Shown piece by piece: positions 1-8,229 of a stretch of 64,000 nt of DNA (positions are counted from its first letter, which is position 1; each line of letters begins with the position of its first letter). The stretch lies in NCBI GenBank assembly GCA_964609625.1, contig CAZSRS010000001.1, forward strand, positions 62,001 to 126,000. Reading direction: 5' to 3'. The DNA is from G963674665 sp964609625. GTDB lineage: Bacteria > Desulfobacterota > Desulfovibrionia > Desulfovibrionales > Desulfovibrionaceae. The notes under the pieces were generated by a model. The model ran no database searches. It saw nothing but the letters and a program-made list of their open reading frames with translations, and had not been told where the DNA came from. A program made the translations under genes and the position numbers.

Positions 1-1364
1 CGCAGTTCCAGAATCTCGTCGGTGTTCAGGCCCGAACCGCCGGAACAGCAGAAGGTCTGCTCGCGGATGGTATTCTCGGGCATTTCGTAGAAGTTGTTGC
101 AGACGTTTTTCAGCACGTAGCGCGGTTCCTCGAACAGGCCCATACCGCGCGCCGGGTTGCAGGAGTCGTGGAAGGTGACCTTGAGGTGGTCGTTGCGGCT
201 GGGGTCGAGGCGCAGCTTGTCATGCTTGATCAGGTCGGCCGTGAACTCGGTGATGTGCACCATCTTGGTGACTGCCGAGTTCTCGAACACCGTTCCGGTA
301 ATGGGGTTGTACGGGGTCACCATGTTCGGCGGGGTGGGGCCGTTGTGCGTCTCCATGTACTGGTTGATCACGCGCCACATGTGGCCGCACTCACCGCCGA
401 GAATCCACTTGACGCCGAGGCGCTCCGCTTCGTGGTACATCTTGGCGTTGAGCTTCTTCATCATCTCGTGGCTGGTGAAGAGCCCGAAGTTTCCACCCTC
501 GGAGGCGTAGGTGCTCAGGGTGTAGTCCAGCCCGATCTCGTGGAAGAGCATCAGGTAGCCCATGAAGGTGTAGATGCCCGGATCGGCGAACACGTCGCCC
601 GACGGGGTGATGAACACGACTTCGTGTCCCTTTTCATTGAAGGGGGGCTTGATTTCGATGCCCGTGATTTCCTTGATGTCCTCGCAGAGGAACTCCACGA
701 TGTCCTTGAAGGCGTGGGGCTGAATGCCCAGGTGGTTGCCCGTGCGGTTGCAGTTGCGCACCGGCTCCATCATCCAGTTGATGTTGATGCCCAGCAACTG
801 CAAGAGTTCGCGGGCCATCATGGTGATTTCGCAGGTATCGATGCCGTAGGGGCAGAACAGCGAACAGCGACGGCACTCGGTGCACTGGTAGAAGTACATG
901 AACCACTCTTTGATCACATCCATGGTCAGGGGGCGCGCACCGTTGAGTCTGCCAAGGATCTTGCCGAAGGTGGTGAAATCGTTACGATAGATGGAGCGCA
1001 TCAGCTCGGCGCGCAGCACAGGCATGTTTTTCGGGTCACCGCCGCCGATGAAGAAGTGGCACTTGTCCGCGCAGGCACCGCAGCGCACGCAAATGTCCAT
1101 GAAGACCTTGAAGGAACGGTATTTATCCAGGCGCTCCTTGAAACCCTCATGGACGATTTCTTTCCAGTTCGCGGGCAGCTTCCAATCCTCGTCCATGGGC
1201 GACCACTCGCGAGGGTTGGGGAACCCGAGGTCCTTGAGCACCTCGGGCTTGGCCGGATAGCAGAAATTGCCTTCCCGAAACACCGGCTTGTCGTCCATCC
1301 AGTGCTCCAGGGGCATGCTATGGCTGAACTTCAACAGCTCTTCTGGGGTAGGTACTTTAGCCAT
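1..1364 (-). CDS. dsrK: DsrK, iron-sulfur subunit of the DsrMKJOP complex (C-terminus cut by window edge)
   Basis: This is the first 454 residues of DsrK, the heterodisulfide-reductase-like iron-sulfur subunit of the membrane complex DsrMKJOP, which in sulfate reducers connects the menaquinone pool with reduction of the DsrC trisulfide. Two ferredoxin-type clusters are visible, CVRCGACADKC near residue 90 and CTECRRCSLFC near residue 160. CCG-domain cysteines follow (HDSCNPARG near 397 and TFCCSGGSG near 438), which hold the unusual cubane centre in this family. The start is the ATG at 1364, preceded by GAGGAG and 12 bases after the dsrM stop. The family is about 540 residues long, so roughly 90 are missing beyond the left edge. 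dsrJ, dsrO and dsrP should lie further left. Confidence 0.93.
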   Translation of the reverse strand, partial: MAKVPTPEELLKFSHSMPLEHWMDDKPVFREGNFCYPAKPEVLKDLGFPNPREWSPMDEDWKLPANWKEIVHEGFKERLDKYRSFKVFMDICVRCGACADKCHFFIGGGDPKNMPVLRAELMRSIYRNDFTTFGKILGRLNGARPLTMDVIKEWFMYFYQCTECRRCSLFCPYGIDTCEITMMARELLQLLGININWMMEPVRNCNRTGNHLGIQPHAFKDIVEFLCEDIKEITGIEIKPPFNEKGHEVVFITPSGDVFADPGIYTFMGYLMLFHEIGLDYTLSTYASEGGNFGLFTSHEMMKKLNAKMYHEAERLGVKWILGGECGHMWRVINQYMETHNGPTPPNMVTPYNPITGTVFENSAVTKMVHITEFTADLIKHDKLRLDPSRNDHLKVTFHDSCNPARGMGLFEEPRYVLKNVCNNFYEMPENTIREQTFCCSGGSGLNTDEILEL

Positions 1365-1376
1365 GGGAACTCCTCA

Positions 1377-2387
1377 TTACTTCGCAGCGGTTTCGTCCAG
1401 CATTTTCTCGACCGGGAGTCCGGCTTCCACCATGTGCTCCCTGAAATCATCCTCGTACGCCGCATAGGTGTGGAACTTCTTGGGCGGGTTCCAGGGGTTC
1501 TCCCAGTGCACGAATCGCGAATTGTTGGGAATATTCCTGGTGGGACTCATGAATACCCCCCCCATGTGCATGAGCTTGCTGAAGGGGAAGTAGATCAAAA
1601 GCATGCTGACCAGGAACAGATGCATGTAGAAGATCGGACCCACACCCTCGGGAATGACGGGGGAGAAGGTCACGAGCCCCATGGTCAGGGCCTTGACCGA
1701 GTTGATGTCGGTCTTGCCGAAATAACGCATCCAGATGCCGGTGAGCGCGATGCCCAGGATCAGCAGCAAGGGGAAATAGTCCGACATGATCGAGATGTAG
1801 CGCACCTTGTCGAGAAAAATCCTGCGCAGCAGCAGGAGCAGCGCGGCCGCGGCGAGAATGACCCCGGACTGGAAAAGCCTTGGCACGCCGATCTGCATGA
1901 TGCCGTCGAAAAATTCGAGGATCGTGATGAACAGGGGCACGGGGTCCAGGAAGAACCGGAAATGGCGGATGAAGACCGTCAGAAAGGCGTAGTGGAACAT
2001 CAGGGCGAACAACCAGAGCCATTTGGAAGAATTGTAGGTGACACGCGGACCGGGCTGAATGCCCGTGGAGGTGTTCCTGAACAATGAACGAAAGAGGAAA
2101 ACTTCCGTGATCATCCGCACCACCGCCCAGCCCTTGGTGGGAGGGTTGTCGATGGGGTTGCTCTTGATCCAGCTGAAACTTTTTTGCTGCCCGCCGGTGG
2201 TGGGAATGCAGAAAGGCACGGGCGAGCGAGCCCAGTCCAGGATCCTGTAAACGAATCCAAGGACAAAGATAGCCACTGCCGCGTAAGGGATGACTATCCC
2301 AAACAATGACTGGTAGCCGAGCTGCGCACCGAGGTAGCCTATGTACCCCAGGGCGCAGACTACCAACAAGGAAATGAAAAATGCCAT
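1377..2387 (-). CDS. dsrM: DsrM, cytochrome b-type membrane subunit
   Basis: DsrM is the NarI-like dihaem b membrane subunit that exchanges electrons with menaquinone and passes them to or from DsrK. The protein has several hydrophobic helices: residues 2-20, 30-50, a histidine-bearing helix in the middle (FALMFHYAFLTVFIRHFRFF), two around LAAAALLLLL and YFPLLLILGIALTG, and one containing MHLFLVSMLLIYFPFSKLMH. The histidines are the likely haem ligands. The reading frame opens at 2417 (ATGA overlap with the upstream gene), but the ATG at 2387 has a much better ribosome site (GAGGTAAC, 3 bases away) and begins at once with the first membrane helix, so I use it; this gives 336 residues. It lies between the RsbRD-like gene and dsrK. 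Confidence 0.92.
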   Translation of the reverse strand: MAFFISLLVVCALGYIGYLGAQLGYQSLFGIVIPYAAVAIFVLGFVYRILDWARSPVPFCIPTTGGQQKSFSWIKSNPIDNPPTKGWAVVRMITEVFLFRSLFRNTSTGIQPGPRVTYNSSKWLWLFALMFHYAFLTVFIRHFRFFLDPVPLFITILEFFDGIMQIGVPRLFQSGVILAAAALLLLLRRIFLDKVRYISIMSDYFPLLLILGIALTGIWMRYFGKTDINSVKALTMGLVTFSPVIPEGVGPIFYMHLFLVSMLLIYFPFSKLMHMGGVFMSPTRNIPNNSRFVHWENPWNPPKKFHTYAAYEDDFREHMVEAGLPVEKMLDETAAK

Positions 2388-2413
2388 GCCGTTACCTCGC
2401 TTCCTCTTGGCTG

Positions 2414-2953
2414 TCATGGGTTGGTGGGGTCCGGTTCCTCTGCCGATATCTCCAGGATCAAACCGGCACGCCGCAGCAGGCTGGCCTGCCTGTTCTTGAT
2501 CTCATCGACGCGCATGGAGAAGATCTTCCTCTGGCACTGGGCATAGATATCGAAGGAAATCAAAGCCAAGCTATCGATTTTCGACTCGAATTGCAACAAC
2601 TCCCGAGCAAGCTCCAGATTCGTGAGGTGCTTGGTAAGCTTCTCGCGCAGCAGGCTCTTGAGCAGGTACACTATGCCTATGGCCTTGGCGGGAGTGAAAT
2701 CCTGGACCGCCCGAATGCGGATGATGTCGTCCAGGGGACCCTGGATTTTTTCGCTGTCAAGCCCTTCCTCCAGCAGAGCGTCCACGATTTTCGGTACAGC
2801 CTCACACGTGCGGTACCGGATGGGGTTGGCGAACTGATCCTCCTGGCGACGCATGAAGCCCACAGTATCCAAGGGATAGGTCCGGAAGATGGCTTCTTTC
2901 CATTCCTCCACGATAGCGTCCCGACTCTCACGCAAGATGTCCAATATGAGCAT
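2414..2953 (-). CDS. RsbRD N-terminal-like domain protein upstream of dsrM
   Basis: A 179-residue soluble, mostly alpha-helical protein without membrane segments. It resembles the RsbRD N-terminal domain (non-haem globin-like sensor domain) found alone just before dsrM in Desulfovibrio-type dsrMKJOP operons. The family carries no STAS or kinase part here, so a sensing or assembly role is inferred and not shown. The ATG at 2953 is preceded by GAGGAGAACC, and the stop overlaps the longer dsrM reading frame, so the gene is probably the first cistron of the operon. Upstream lies a long gene-free region with an inverted repeat (3083-3112) that could hold the operon promoter and operator. Confidence 0.75.
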   Translation of the reverse strand: MLILDILRESRDAIVEEWKEAIFRTYPLDTVGFMRRQEDQFANPIRYRTCEAVPKIVDALLEEGLDSEKIQGPLDDIIRIRAVQDFTPAKAIGIVYLLKSLLREKLTKHLTNLELARELLQFESKIDSLALISFDIYAQCQRKIFSMRVDEIKNRQASLLRRAGLILEISAEEPDPTNP

Positions 2954-3082
2954 GGTTCTCCTCGACAGCTGGTGCCACCCGACCGGCTACGCTCTTTCCA
3001 GCGTAACGCCGCAACCTTATACTTCCTTTTTTTTTGTTTGTCCAAAAAAAAACAAAGTCTTTTCGGGATATCATCGATTATC

Positions 3083-3112
3083 CGCTTGAATTCATTACAA
3101 AATTATCAAGCG
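3083..3112. promoter_or_regulatory. Inverted repeat CGCTTGA-N16-TCAAGCG upstream of the dsr operon
   Basis: The half sites CGCTTGA (3083-3089) and TCAAGCG (3106-3112) are perfectly complementary and separated by an AT-rich 16-base spacer. They lie about 130-160 bases upstream of the RsbRD-like start. The geometry fits a dimer operator or a widely looped hairpin. No known regulator motif was recognised, so the role is inferred from position. Confidence 0.35.
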
Positions 3113-3841
3113 TACATTCCCCTTGCCGCGTGGGAGGACCACCCATGCCCCTACGCGTTAGGCTGGAATTGCTCGCCAATCTCCACTGCGGACAATCCAG
3201 GAGCCGCTGCCGTGGCCGCGGTTCAATTCCCGCTCCCGCCCCCTCCTCTGGAGCATATCCTCCCGGAATACGTCCGGTATTTCCGGGGCGTACAGCCCCG
3301 TGCGCGGGCCATTGTACTCTTCTCAAGGATGAAACGCTCCGGCCTCCTCCCACGTGCGTGCTCCAAGCGAGCAGGTGAACACTTGAATCGACGACGGAAT
3401 ATCATTAATATAGGAACAAGGGACTCGTCCTTCTCCGCCTGTTCTTCATCGCGACAAGGGCGACCGCCCCGCGCCACCCGAGACTGTCGGCCGTTGAACC
3501 CGGTTCCAGGAATCGCCCCTGCGGTGTGCCTGTTCCTGAAACCAGGGGCGGATGTGCCTTCGCGCCCCCCGGCAGATCCCCTCGGGTATCCTCCGCGCAT
3601 GCTGTTGAAGCCCAGGGGTCCTCCCCGGGCGCGGACGCCCCTCACGAAATATCAACACTCCCCGTCCTCCATAGCCTGACTTAAGCTACAAAATTTGCAG
3701 TACGAGCTACATTATTTGTAGTGAACCCCTTAGTCAACCCTGGTGACACTCGCGTCAGACTTTTATGAACGGTTGTTAATCCCCATAAATTCAAACAGAT
3801 GCGTGACAGGCTCCGATCTTCTGATTCAAAAATGCCCTTTT

Positions 3842-3857
3842 CGGCACGGTTGCTGCT
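3842..3857 (+). promoter_or_regulatory. Candidate sigma-54 promoter (-24/-12) for the pilin genes
   Basis: CGGCACGGTTGCTGCT matches the sigma-54 pattern TGGCAC-N5-TTGCT with the strict GG-N10-GC spacing (GG at 3843-3844, GC at 3855-3856). It lies about 95 bases before the first pilin-like gene. Sigma-54 control of pilin genes is common in other bacteria; here it is an inference from one site with two deviations from consensus. Confidence 0.4.
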
Positions 3858-3949
3858 TATTGAGGGGCAAAGGTTGAGGCAAACATTCGGGTAATAACAA
3901 CCACACCCCAAACAACATCAATCACCACACCAAACTACTGGAGGATTGT

Positions 3950-4303
3950 ATGAACAAGCAGGCTGGTTTCACCCTCATCGAAATCATCGCCGTACTGGTC
4001 ATCCTGGGCATCCTGGCCGCCGTGGCCATCCCTAAGTACCAGGACCTGCAAGAACAGGCCGAAATCAAGGCCGCCCAAGGCGTCGCCGCAGCCGGTGTGT
4101 CCTACATGAACATGGTTTACGCCAGAAGGTTGCTGGAGACCAACGGTGACACCGTCACCGCGGCAGCCGATGCCTCAGGTGCCGATTGTGGCCCAGCGAA
4201 CGTCGCCGTCGAAGGCGGCTTCACCCTCGCCTGCGCCGCCGGCGTAGCCACCGCCACCGGCCCCAGCGGCCAGACCGCCACTGCCCAGTGGACCGCTCCC
4301 TAA
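3950..4303 (+). CDS. Type IV pilin-like protein (first of two paralogues)
   Basis: A 117-residue prepilin with a six-residue basic leader, then G|FTLIE: prepilin peptidase would cleave after Gly6, leaving an N-terminal Phe and the conserved Glu5. The next 25 residues form the hydrophobic assembly helix ending in AIPKYQDLQEQA. The globular part is short, with two cysteines (ADCG and LACA) that may form the C-terminal disulfide loop. GGAGG lies 7 bases before the ATG. No pilus assembly gene (pilB, pilC, pilD) is near. The second gene at 4340 is clearly a duplicate: the helix, the cysteine pair and the ending TATAQW-AP are shared. It could be a major pilin or a pseudopilin of a secretion system. 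Confidence 0.85.
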   Translation: MNKQAGFTLIEIIAVLVILGILAAVAIPKYQDLQEQAEIKAAQGVAAAGVSYMNMVYARRLLETNGDTVTAAADASGADCGPANVAVEGGFTLACAAGVATATGPSGQTATAQWTAP

Positions 4304-4339
4304 CCTTTACTGACACTGCAACGACCTAGGGGATGAGCC

Positions 4340-4726
4340 ATGCAACCGCCACGGAACGCAATCGAACGAAGGAACCACAGGCCACAGGGCTTCACGCTCA
4401 TCGAAGTCATCGCTGTCCTGGTCATCCTCGGCCTCCTGGCGGCCGTGGCCATCCCCAAGTACCAGGACCTGCAGGAGCAGGCGGCACGGAAGGCGGCAAT
4501 GGGCGCCGCCGCGGCCGCCATGGGCCGCCTGACCTGGTCCTACGCCAAGCTGGCCATGGAAGGGGTCTCGCCCATCGCGGTATCGGATGCGGTCGCCGAA
4601 GCGAACAAGGATCCCAACTGCGGTGTCTCCTCTCCGGGGTACACCATCGTCTGCGCCGGATCCGGTCTGATCACCGTCACCACCCCCACCGGCGAAACCG
4701 CCACGGCCCAATGGTCGGCCCCGTAA
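4340..4726 (+). CDS. Type IV pilin-like protein (second paralogue)
   Basis: A 128-residue prepilin paralogous to the gene just upstream. It has a longer leader of 17 residues (MQPPRNAIERRNHRPQG) before FTLIEVIAVLVILGLLAAVAIPKYQDLQEQA, keeping Gly-1, Phe1 and Glu5. Two cysteines in the small globular domain (PNCG and IVCAG) match those of the first gene, as does the C-terminus TATAQWSAP. The ATG at 4340 follows AGGGGATG; the gap to the first gene is only 36 bases, so the two are cotranscribed and end at the terminator at 4757. Upstream in-frame starts are absent. Whether it is a minor pilin or an alternative major one cannot be told. Confidence 0.83.
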   Translation: MQPPRNAIERRNHRPQGFTLIEVIAVLVILGLLAAVAIPKYQDLQEQAARKAAMGAAAAAMGRLTWSYAKLAMEGVSPIAVSDAVAEANKDPNCGVSSPGYTIVCAGSGLITVTTPTGETATAQWSAP

Positions 4727-4756
4727 TTCCAGCACCTCGACCTCATTTTTCATACG

Positions 4757-4783
4757 AGCCCGGCACCCGCCGGGCTTTGTTTT
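4757..4783 (+). terminator. Rho-independent terminator after the pilin pair
   Basis: AGCCCGGC (4757-4764), loop ACCC, GCCGGGCT (4769-4776), then a T-rich tail TTTGTTTT. It is a perfect 8-bp stem located 30 bases after the second pilin stop and ends the pilin transcript. Confidence 0.85.
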
Positions 4784-4848
4784 GACATACGCCCCTCGCG
4801 GTGGCATTCCCTCTCCATTGCGCACTCGTTTCTGATCACGACCAATCC

Positions 4849-6492
4849 ATGACCATGCCCAATTCCCGACTTCTCCTGCTCCCCCTTTCCCTGCTCCTGC
4901 TGGTATTTCTTGCCCACGGCCCAGCCCTGGACAACGGCTTCATCGCCTACGACGACCCGCACTACGTCCATGACAACTCCCAGGTGCGCCAGGGGCTCGC
5001 CTCCGACAGTTTGGCCTGGGCCTTCGGCAGTGTGGAGCAGGGAAACTGGCACCCCCTGACCTGGCTCTCGCACATGCTCGTGGCGGAATTCCACGGCCTG
5101 GACCCCTTCTGGCACCATTTTCACAATCTCCTGCTGCACGGCTGCAACGTGCTGCTGCTCTTTTTCCTGCTGTGCCGCATGACCGGGTCGATCTGGCGCA
5201 GCGCGGCCGTGGCCGCGCTCTTCGCCGTCCACCCCTTGCACGTGGAGTCCGTTGTCTGGGTCTCGGAGCGCAAGGACGTGCTGAGCACCCTGTTCGCCCT
5301 GCTCTGCCTGCATGCCTACGCCCGTTACGTCTCCGGCCGGAGCCTGGGCTGGTATCTCGGCGCCTTGGGCTGCCTGGCCCTGGGGCTCATGGCCAAGCCC
5401 ATGCTCGTGACCATGCCCCTGCTCATGCTCCTGCTGGACTTTTGGCCTTTGGGGCGTTTCGCACCCACGCCTGCCGACGGATTCTTCCGGCAGAACAGAA
5501 CCGTGCTCCTGGACAAACTCCCTTTCATCCTGCTCGCGCTCGGCGTCAGCGCCATCTCGCTGTTCGGCCAGGATACTGCGGGCGCCCTGGCGCCCCTCTC
5601 GGAATTCGGCGTGTGGCAGCGCGCGGCCAACGTCCTGACGTCCTACGTCGCCTATCTGGGTAAGCTCGTTCTTCCGATGGGGCTGGCGCCCCTCTATCCC
5701 CTGGCCAAGAGCATCCCGCTCTGGAAGCCCCTGGCCTCGGGAGCGTTTCTGGCCCTGGCAACAGTACTGGTGCTGGGCTTTGTCAGGAGAGCGCCCTGTC
5801 TGTTCGTGGGCTGGTTCTGGTACCTGATCGCCATGCTCCCGGTCATCGGCATCGTGCAGATCGGCGTGCAGTCCATGGCCGACCGTTACACCTACCTGCC
5901 CTTCGTCGGCCTGTACCTGGCCCTGGTCTGGGGGGCGTGCTCCCTGGCACGCACGTGGCCGCGCCAATGGCAAGGGGTGGCCCTGGTGACGCTGGCCCTC
6001 TGCCTGGGCGCGTGTATTGTTCTCTCCCGGCAGCAGGCACGGCTCTGGATGGACACGATCACCCTCTTCGAGCACACGGTGGCGGTGACGGAGAACAACC
6101 ACGTGGCCCACAGAATCCTGGGCAAGGCCTGGCTGGAGCGGCAGGACCTGGACGCGGCCCTGGGCCACTACCTGGAGCTGCTGCGCATCCGCCCCCATGA
6201 TCCCGACAGCCACTGGTTCGTGTGCAACACCCTGCTCCTGGCTGGAGAACACGATCAGGCACGGGAACATATGGCCACGGCATTGGAGCGATTCCCGGAG
6301 TCGGTCATGCTCCTGAAGCTCTCTGGAGTAATGCGCTTTCATGGCGGTGACCTGCACGGCGCGGCGCTGGACTTTACTAGGGCCGTGGAGCTGGCGCCTC
6401 AGGACCAGGAGGCCAGGAAGAATCTGCTGCTCGTGACACAAGAGCTAGACAAGGAACAATCTGGACAGGAACCGGAACACAAGGACGAATGA
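4849..6492 (+). CDS. Polytopic membrane glycosyltransferase-like protein with C-terminal TPR repeats
   Basis: A 547-residue protein with an N-terminal signal-anchor helix, about ten membrane segments and a C-terminal TPR region (about residues 415-540). The motif IAYDDPHYV shortly after the first helix, together with HPLHVESVVWVSERKDVLS, is typical of a GT-C-like family (PMT/ArnT-like topology with TPRs) annotated as O-mannosyl- or O-GlcNAc-transferase-like. Such enzymes use lipid-linked sugars on the periplasmic side. The open frame begins at 4801, but ATG 4849 directly precedes the hydrophobic start, so I use it; ATG 4855 is also possible. It overlaps the next gene (ATGATG). Its location after two pilin genes suggests, but does not prove, pilin or surface glycosylation. 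Confidence 0.75.
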   Translation: MTMPNSRLLLLPLSLLLLVFLAHGPALDNGFIAYDDPHYVHDNSQVRQGLASDSLAWAFGSVEQGNWHPLTWLSHMLVAEFHGLDPFWHHFHNLLLHGCNVLLLFFLLCRMTGSIWRSAAVAALFAVHPLHVESVVWVSERKDVLSTLFALLCLHAYARYVSGRSLGWYLGALGCLALGLMAKPMLVTMPLLMLLLDFWPLGRFAPTPADGFFRQNRTVLLDKLPFILLALGVSAISLFGQDTAGALAPLSEFGVWQRAANVLTSYVAYLGKLVLPMGLAPLYPLAKSIPLWKPLASGAFLALATVLVLGFVRRAPCLFVGWFWYLIAMLPVIGIVQIGVQSMADRYTYLPFVGLYLALVWGACSLARTWPRQWQGVALVTLALCLGACIVLSRQQARLWMDTITLFEHTVAVTENNHVAHRILGKAWLERQDLDAALGHYLELLRIRPHDPDSHWFVCNTLLLAGEHDQAREHMATALERFPESVMLLKLSGVMRFHGGDLHGAALDFTRAVELAPQDQEARKNLLLVTQELDKEQSGQEPEHKDE

Positions 6493-8174
6493 TGCTTCAG
6501 CACCTGCAACGGCGCGCGCCGGCCCTGCTCTGCGGTCTCTTCATCCTGCTCATGCTGCCCTTCCTGGACAAGGCCGTGCACCTGGACGACCCCCTCTTTG
6601 TCTGGAGCGCGGAGCGGATCCTCAAGCATCCCCTGGACTTCTACGGCTTTCAGGTCAACTGGTACGGGTGGGACATGCCCATGGCCGAGGTCATGAAGAA
6701 CCCGCCCCTGACTTCATATTACCTGGCCCTGCTCATGGTCATCGGTGGTGCCTCGGAGGTGGTGCTGCACCTAGGCATGCTGGCGCCCGGCGTACTCTGC
6801 GTCCTGGGCATGTATCGCCTTGGGGCGCTGTTCTGCCGGCAAGCCTGGCTGGCCGCCCTGTTGGCCGTGCTCACCCCGCCCTTCATGGTCACGGCGATCG
6901 GCTTCATGGCCGAGGTTCTCCTGCTACCGCTGTGGGTCTGGACCGTCTATTTCCACGTCAAAGGGGAACGTGACAATGACACGCGCCTGATCCTGCTCGG
7001 GGCGGTGCTGGCGGGCTTGGCCGTGCTGGCCAAGTACAACGGCCTGGCCCTGCCCCCCTTGCTGCTGGCCTATTCCCTGGCGCGCCACCGCGCTCTTCGG
7101 CCGCGCATGGCCCTGCTGCTCATCCCCGTGGGCCTGGCCCTGGGGTATCACTGGGGCACTGCCCTGCTCTACGGCCAGGGCCTGCTCACGGACGCCATGG
7201 AGTATTCGCTCAGGACCCGTGACGCCGGCCCGCAGCTGCTGCAGGGGCTCGCCTTCCTGGGCGGCTGCCTGCCTGGCTGTCTGCTGCTGCTCCCCCTGGC
7301 CTGGAGGCGCGGGGGTTCGCTTCTTTTCCTGCTCCTGGGGGTGGCCGTTGCCTCCGCCATTCTTCTGGCTGGTGCATTCGGCGGCGTGCCCCTCGCCGGG
7401 GCCGAAGGCCTTGGCTTCGCCCTCCAGGCCGCGGTGTTCGTGACCGCCGGAATCCACGTCCTGCTCCTGGTCGGGCGGGACATGTTCAGGCAACGTGATG
7501 CCGAGGCGCTCCTGCTGCTGCTCTGGGTCTGGGGGCAGTTCTCCTTCGCCGTGCTCCTAAATTGGACCATCAGCGCCCGCGCCTTCCTGCCCCTGACGCC
7601 CGCGGCCTGCATCCTCGCGGTGCGCGCCCTTGAGCGCATGGAGGCCTTGCGGACGGAGCAGGAACCCAGCGCTCCAGGCTGGCGCATGCGGCGCGTTCTC
7701 TTGTTGCCGGCCCTGCTGCTCGCCGGCGCCTTGTCCTTTTCCGTGGCCTGGTGCGACTATCTCTGGGCCAATTCCGGCCGGAGCACGACCATCGAACTGG
7801 AGCGCGAGCGCGCCAACATCCCTGAAAACGTCTGGTTCGCAGGGCACTGGGGGTTCCAGTACCATATGCAACAAAGGGGATTCCGCCCCCTGGACCATAC
7901 GTCGTCCCTCATCCACCGTGGCGATCTGCTGGTGCTGCCGCGCAAGCTCTTGCAGCGCCCCATTCCCTTGCAGTTCTTCGAAAAGCGCGCTGAACTGACC
8001 GTTCCGGGTTGCGCTTTCCTGTCCGTGCACCACGAGCGCCGGCTGGCCGGGTTCCATTCCAGCGTGTTCGGCCCCCTGCCCTATGTGTTCGCCGCGTGCG
8101 AACCACACCGCTTCGAGCTATACCTCGCGGTGCGGGATCTCCGCCTGGCAAGCCCAAAGCCGGGCAACGAGTGA
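6489..8174 (+). CDS. Glycosyltransferase family 39-like membrane protein
   Basis: A 561-residue polytopic membrane protein. After the first helix comes HLDDPLFVWSAERI, the acidic DD motif expected in the first periplasmic loop of GT-C enzymes, then NPPLTSYYLALL, typical of the ArnT/PMT_2 family. About eleven membrane helices follow; the C-terminal 130 residues are a soluble periplasmic domain. The acceptor and donor are unknown; polyprenyl-phosphate sugars are the usual donors. Translation is coupled to the upstream gene (ATG at 6489 overlaps its TGA; a second ATG at 6492 is equally possible). The two GT-C-like genes probably act in one surface-glycan or glycoprotein pathway. Confidence 0.75.
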   Translation: MMLQHLQRRAPALLCGLFILLMLPFLDKAVHLDDPLFVWSAERILKHPLDFYGFQVNWYGWDMPMAEVMKNPPLTSYYLALLMVIGGASEVVLHLGMLAPGVLCVLGMYRLGALFCRQAWLAALLAVLTPPFMVTAIGFMAEVLLLPLWVWTVYFHVKGERDNDTRLILLGAVLAGLAVLAKYNGLALPPLLLAYSLARHRALRPRMALLLIPVGLALGYHWGTALLYGQGLLTDAMEYSLRTRDAGPQLLQGLAFLGGCLPGCLLLLPLAWRRGGSLLFLLLGVAVASAILLAGAFGGVPLAGAEGLGFALQAAVFVTAGIHVLLLVGRDMFRQRDAEALLLLLWVWGQFSFAVLLNWTISARAFLPLTPAACILAVRALERMEALRTEQEPSAPGWRMRRVLLLPALLLAGALSFSVAWCDYLWANSGRSTTIELERERANIPENVWFAGHWGFQYHMQQRGFRPLDHTSSLIHRGDLLVLPRKLLQRPIPLQFFEKRAELTVPGCAFLSVHHERRLAGFHSSVFGPLPYVFAACEPHRFELYLAVRDLRLASPKPGNE

Positions 8175-8229
8175 GCCCCGACACCCTGCCCCCTGGCGCC
8201 CTGGGCCAATCTGGGCTACACCACCGGAC

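Larger units (their letters stand above)
2954..3949. other. Gene-free region between the dsr operon and pilin genes
   Basis: About 1 kb separates the divergent dsr operon and pilin genes. 3000-3115 is AT-rich with long A and T runs (3026-3055) and probably carries the dsr promoter. 3120-3650 is GC-rich; open frames exist on both strands, but none has a family resemblance, a plausible ribosome site or a natural amino acid composition. 3670-3940 is again AT-rich and holds the candidate sigma-54 site. I see no RNA gene. A degraded gene or an untranslated RNA cannot be excluded. Confidence 0.5.

Noticed and set aside
168..2087. Long open frame of 639 residues on the plus strand
   Set aside because: It lies antisense to dsrK and dsrM, is rich in His/Glu/Val as expected for reverse frames of GC-rich genes, and has no family resemblance.
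4750..6441. 563-residue open frame on the minus strand
   Set aside because: Antisense to the TPR glycosyltransferase-like gene, which has clear membrane helices and motifs; the reverse product is Gln/Gly/His-rich and unlike a protein family.
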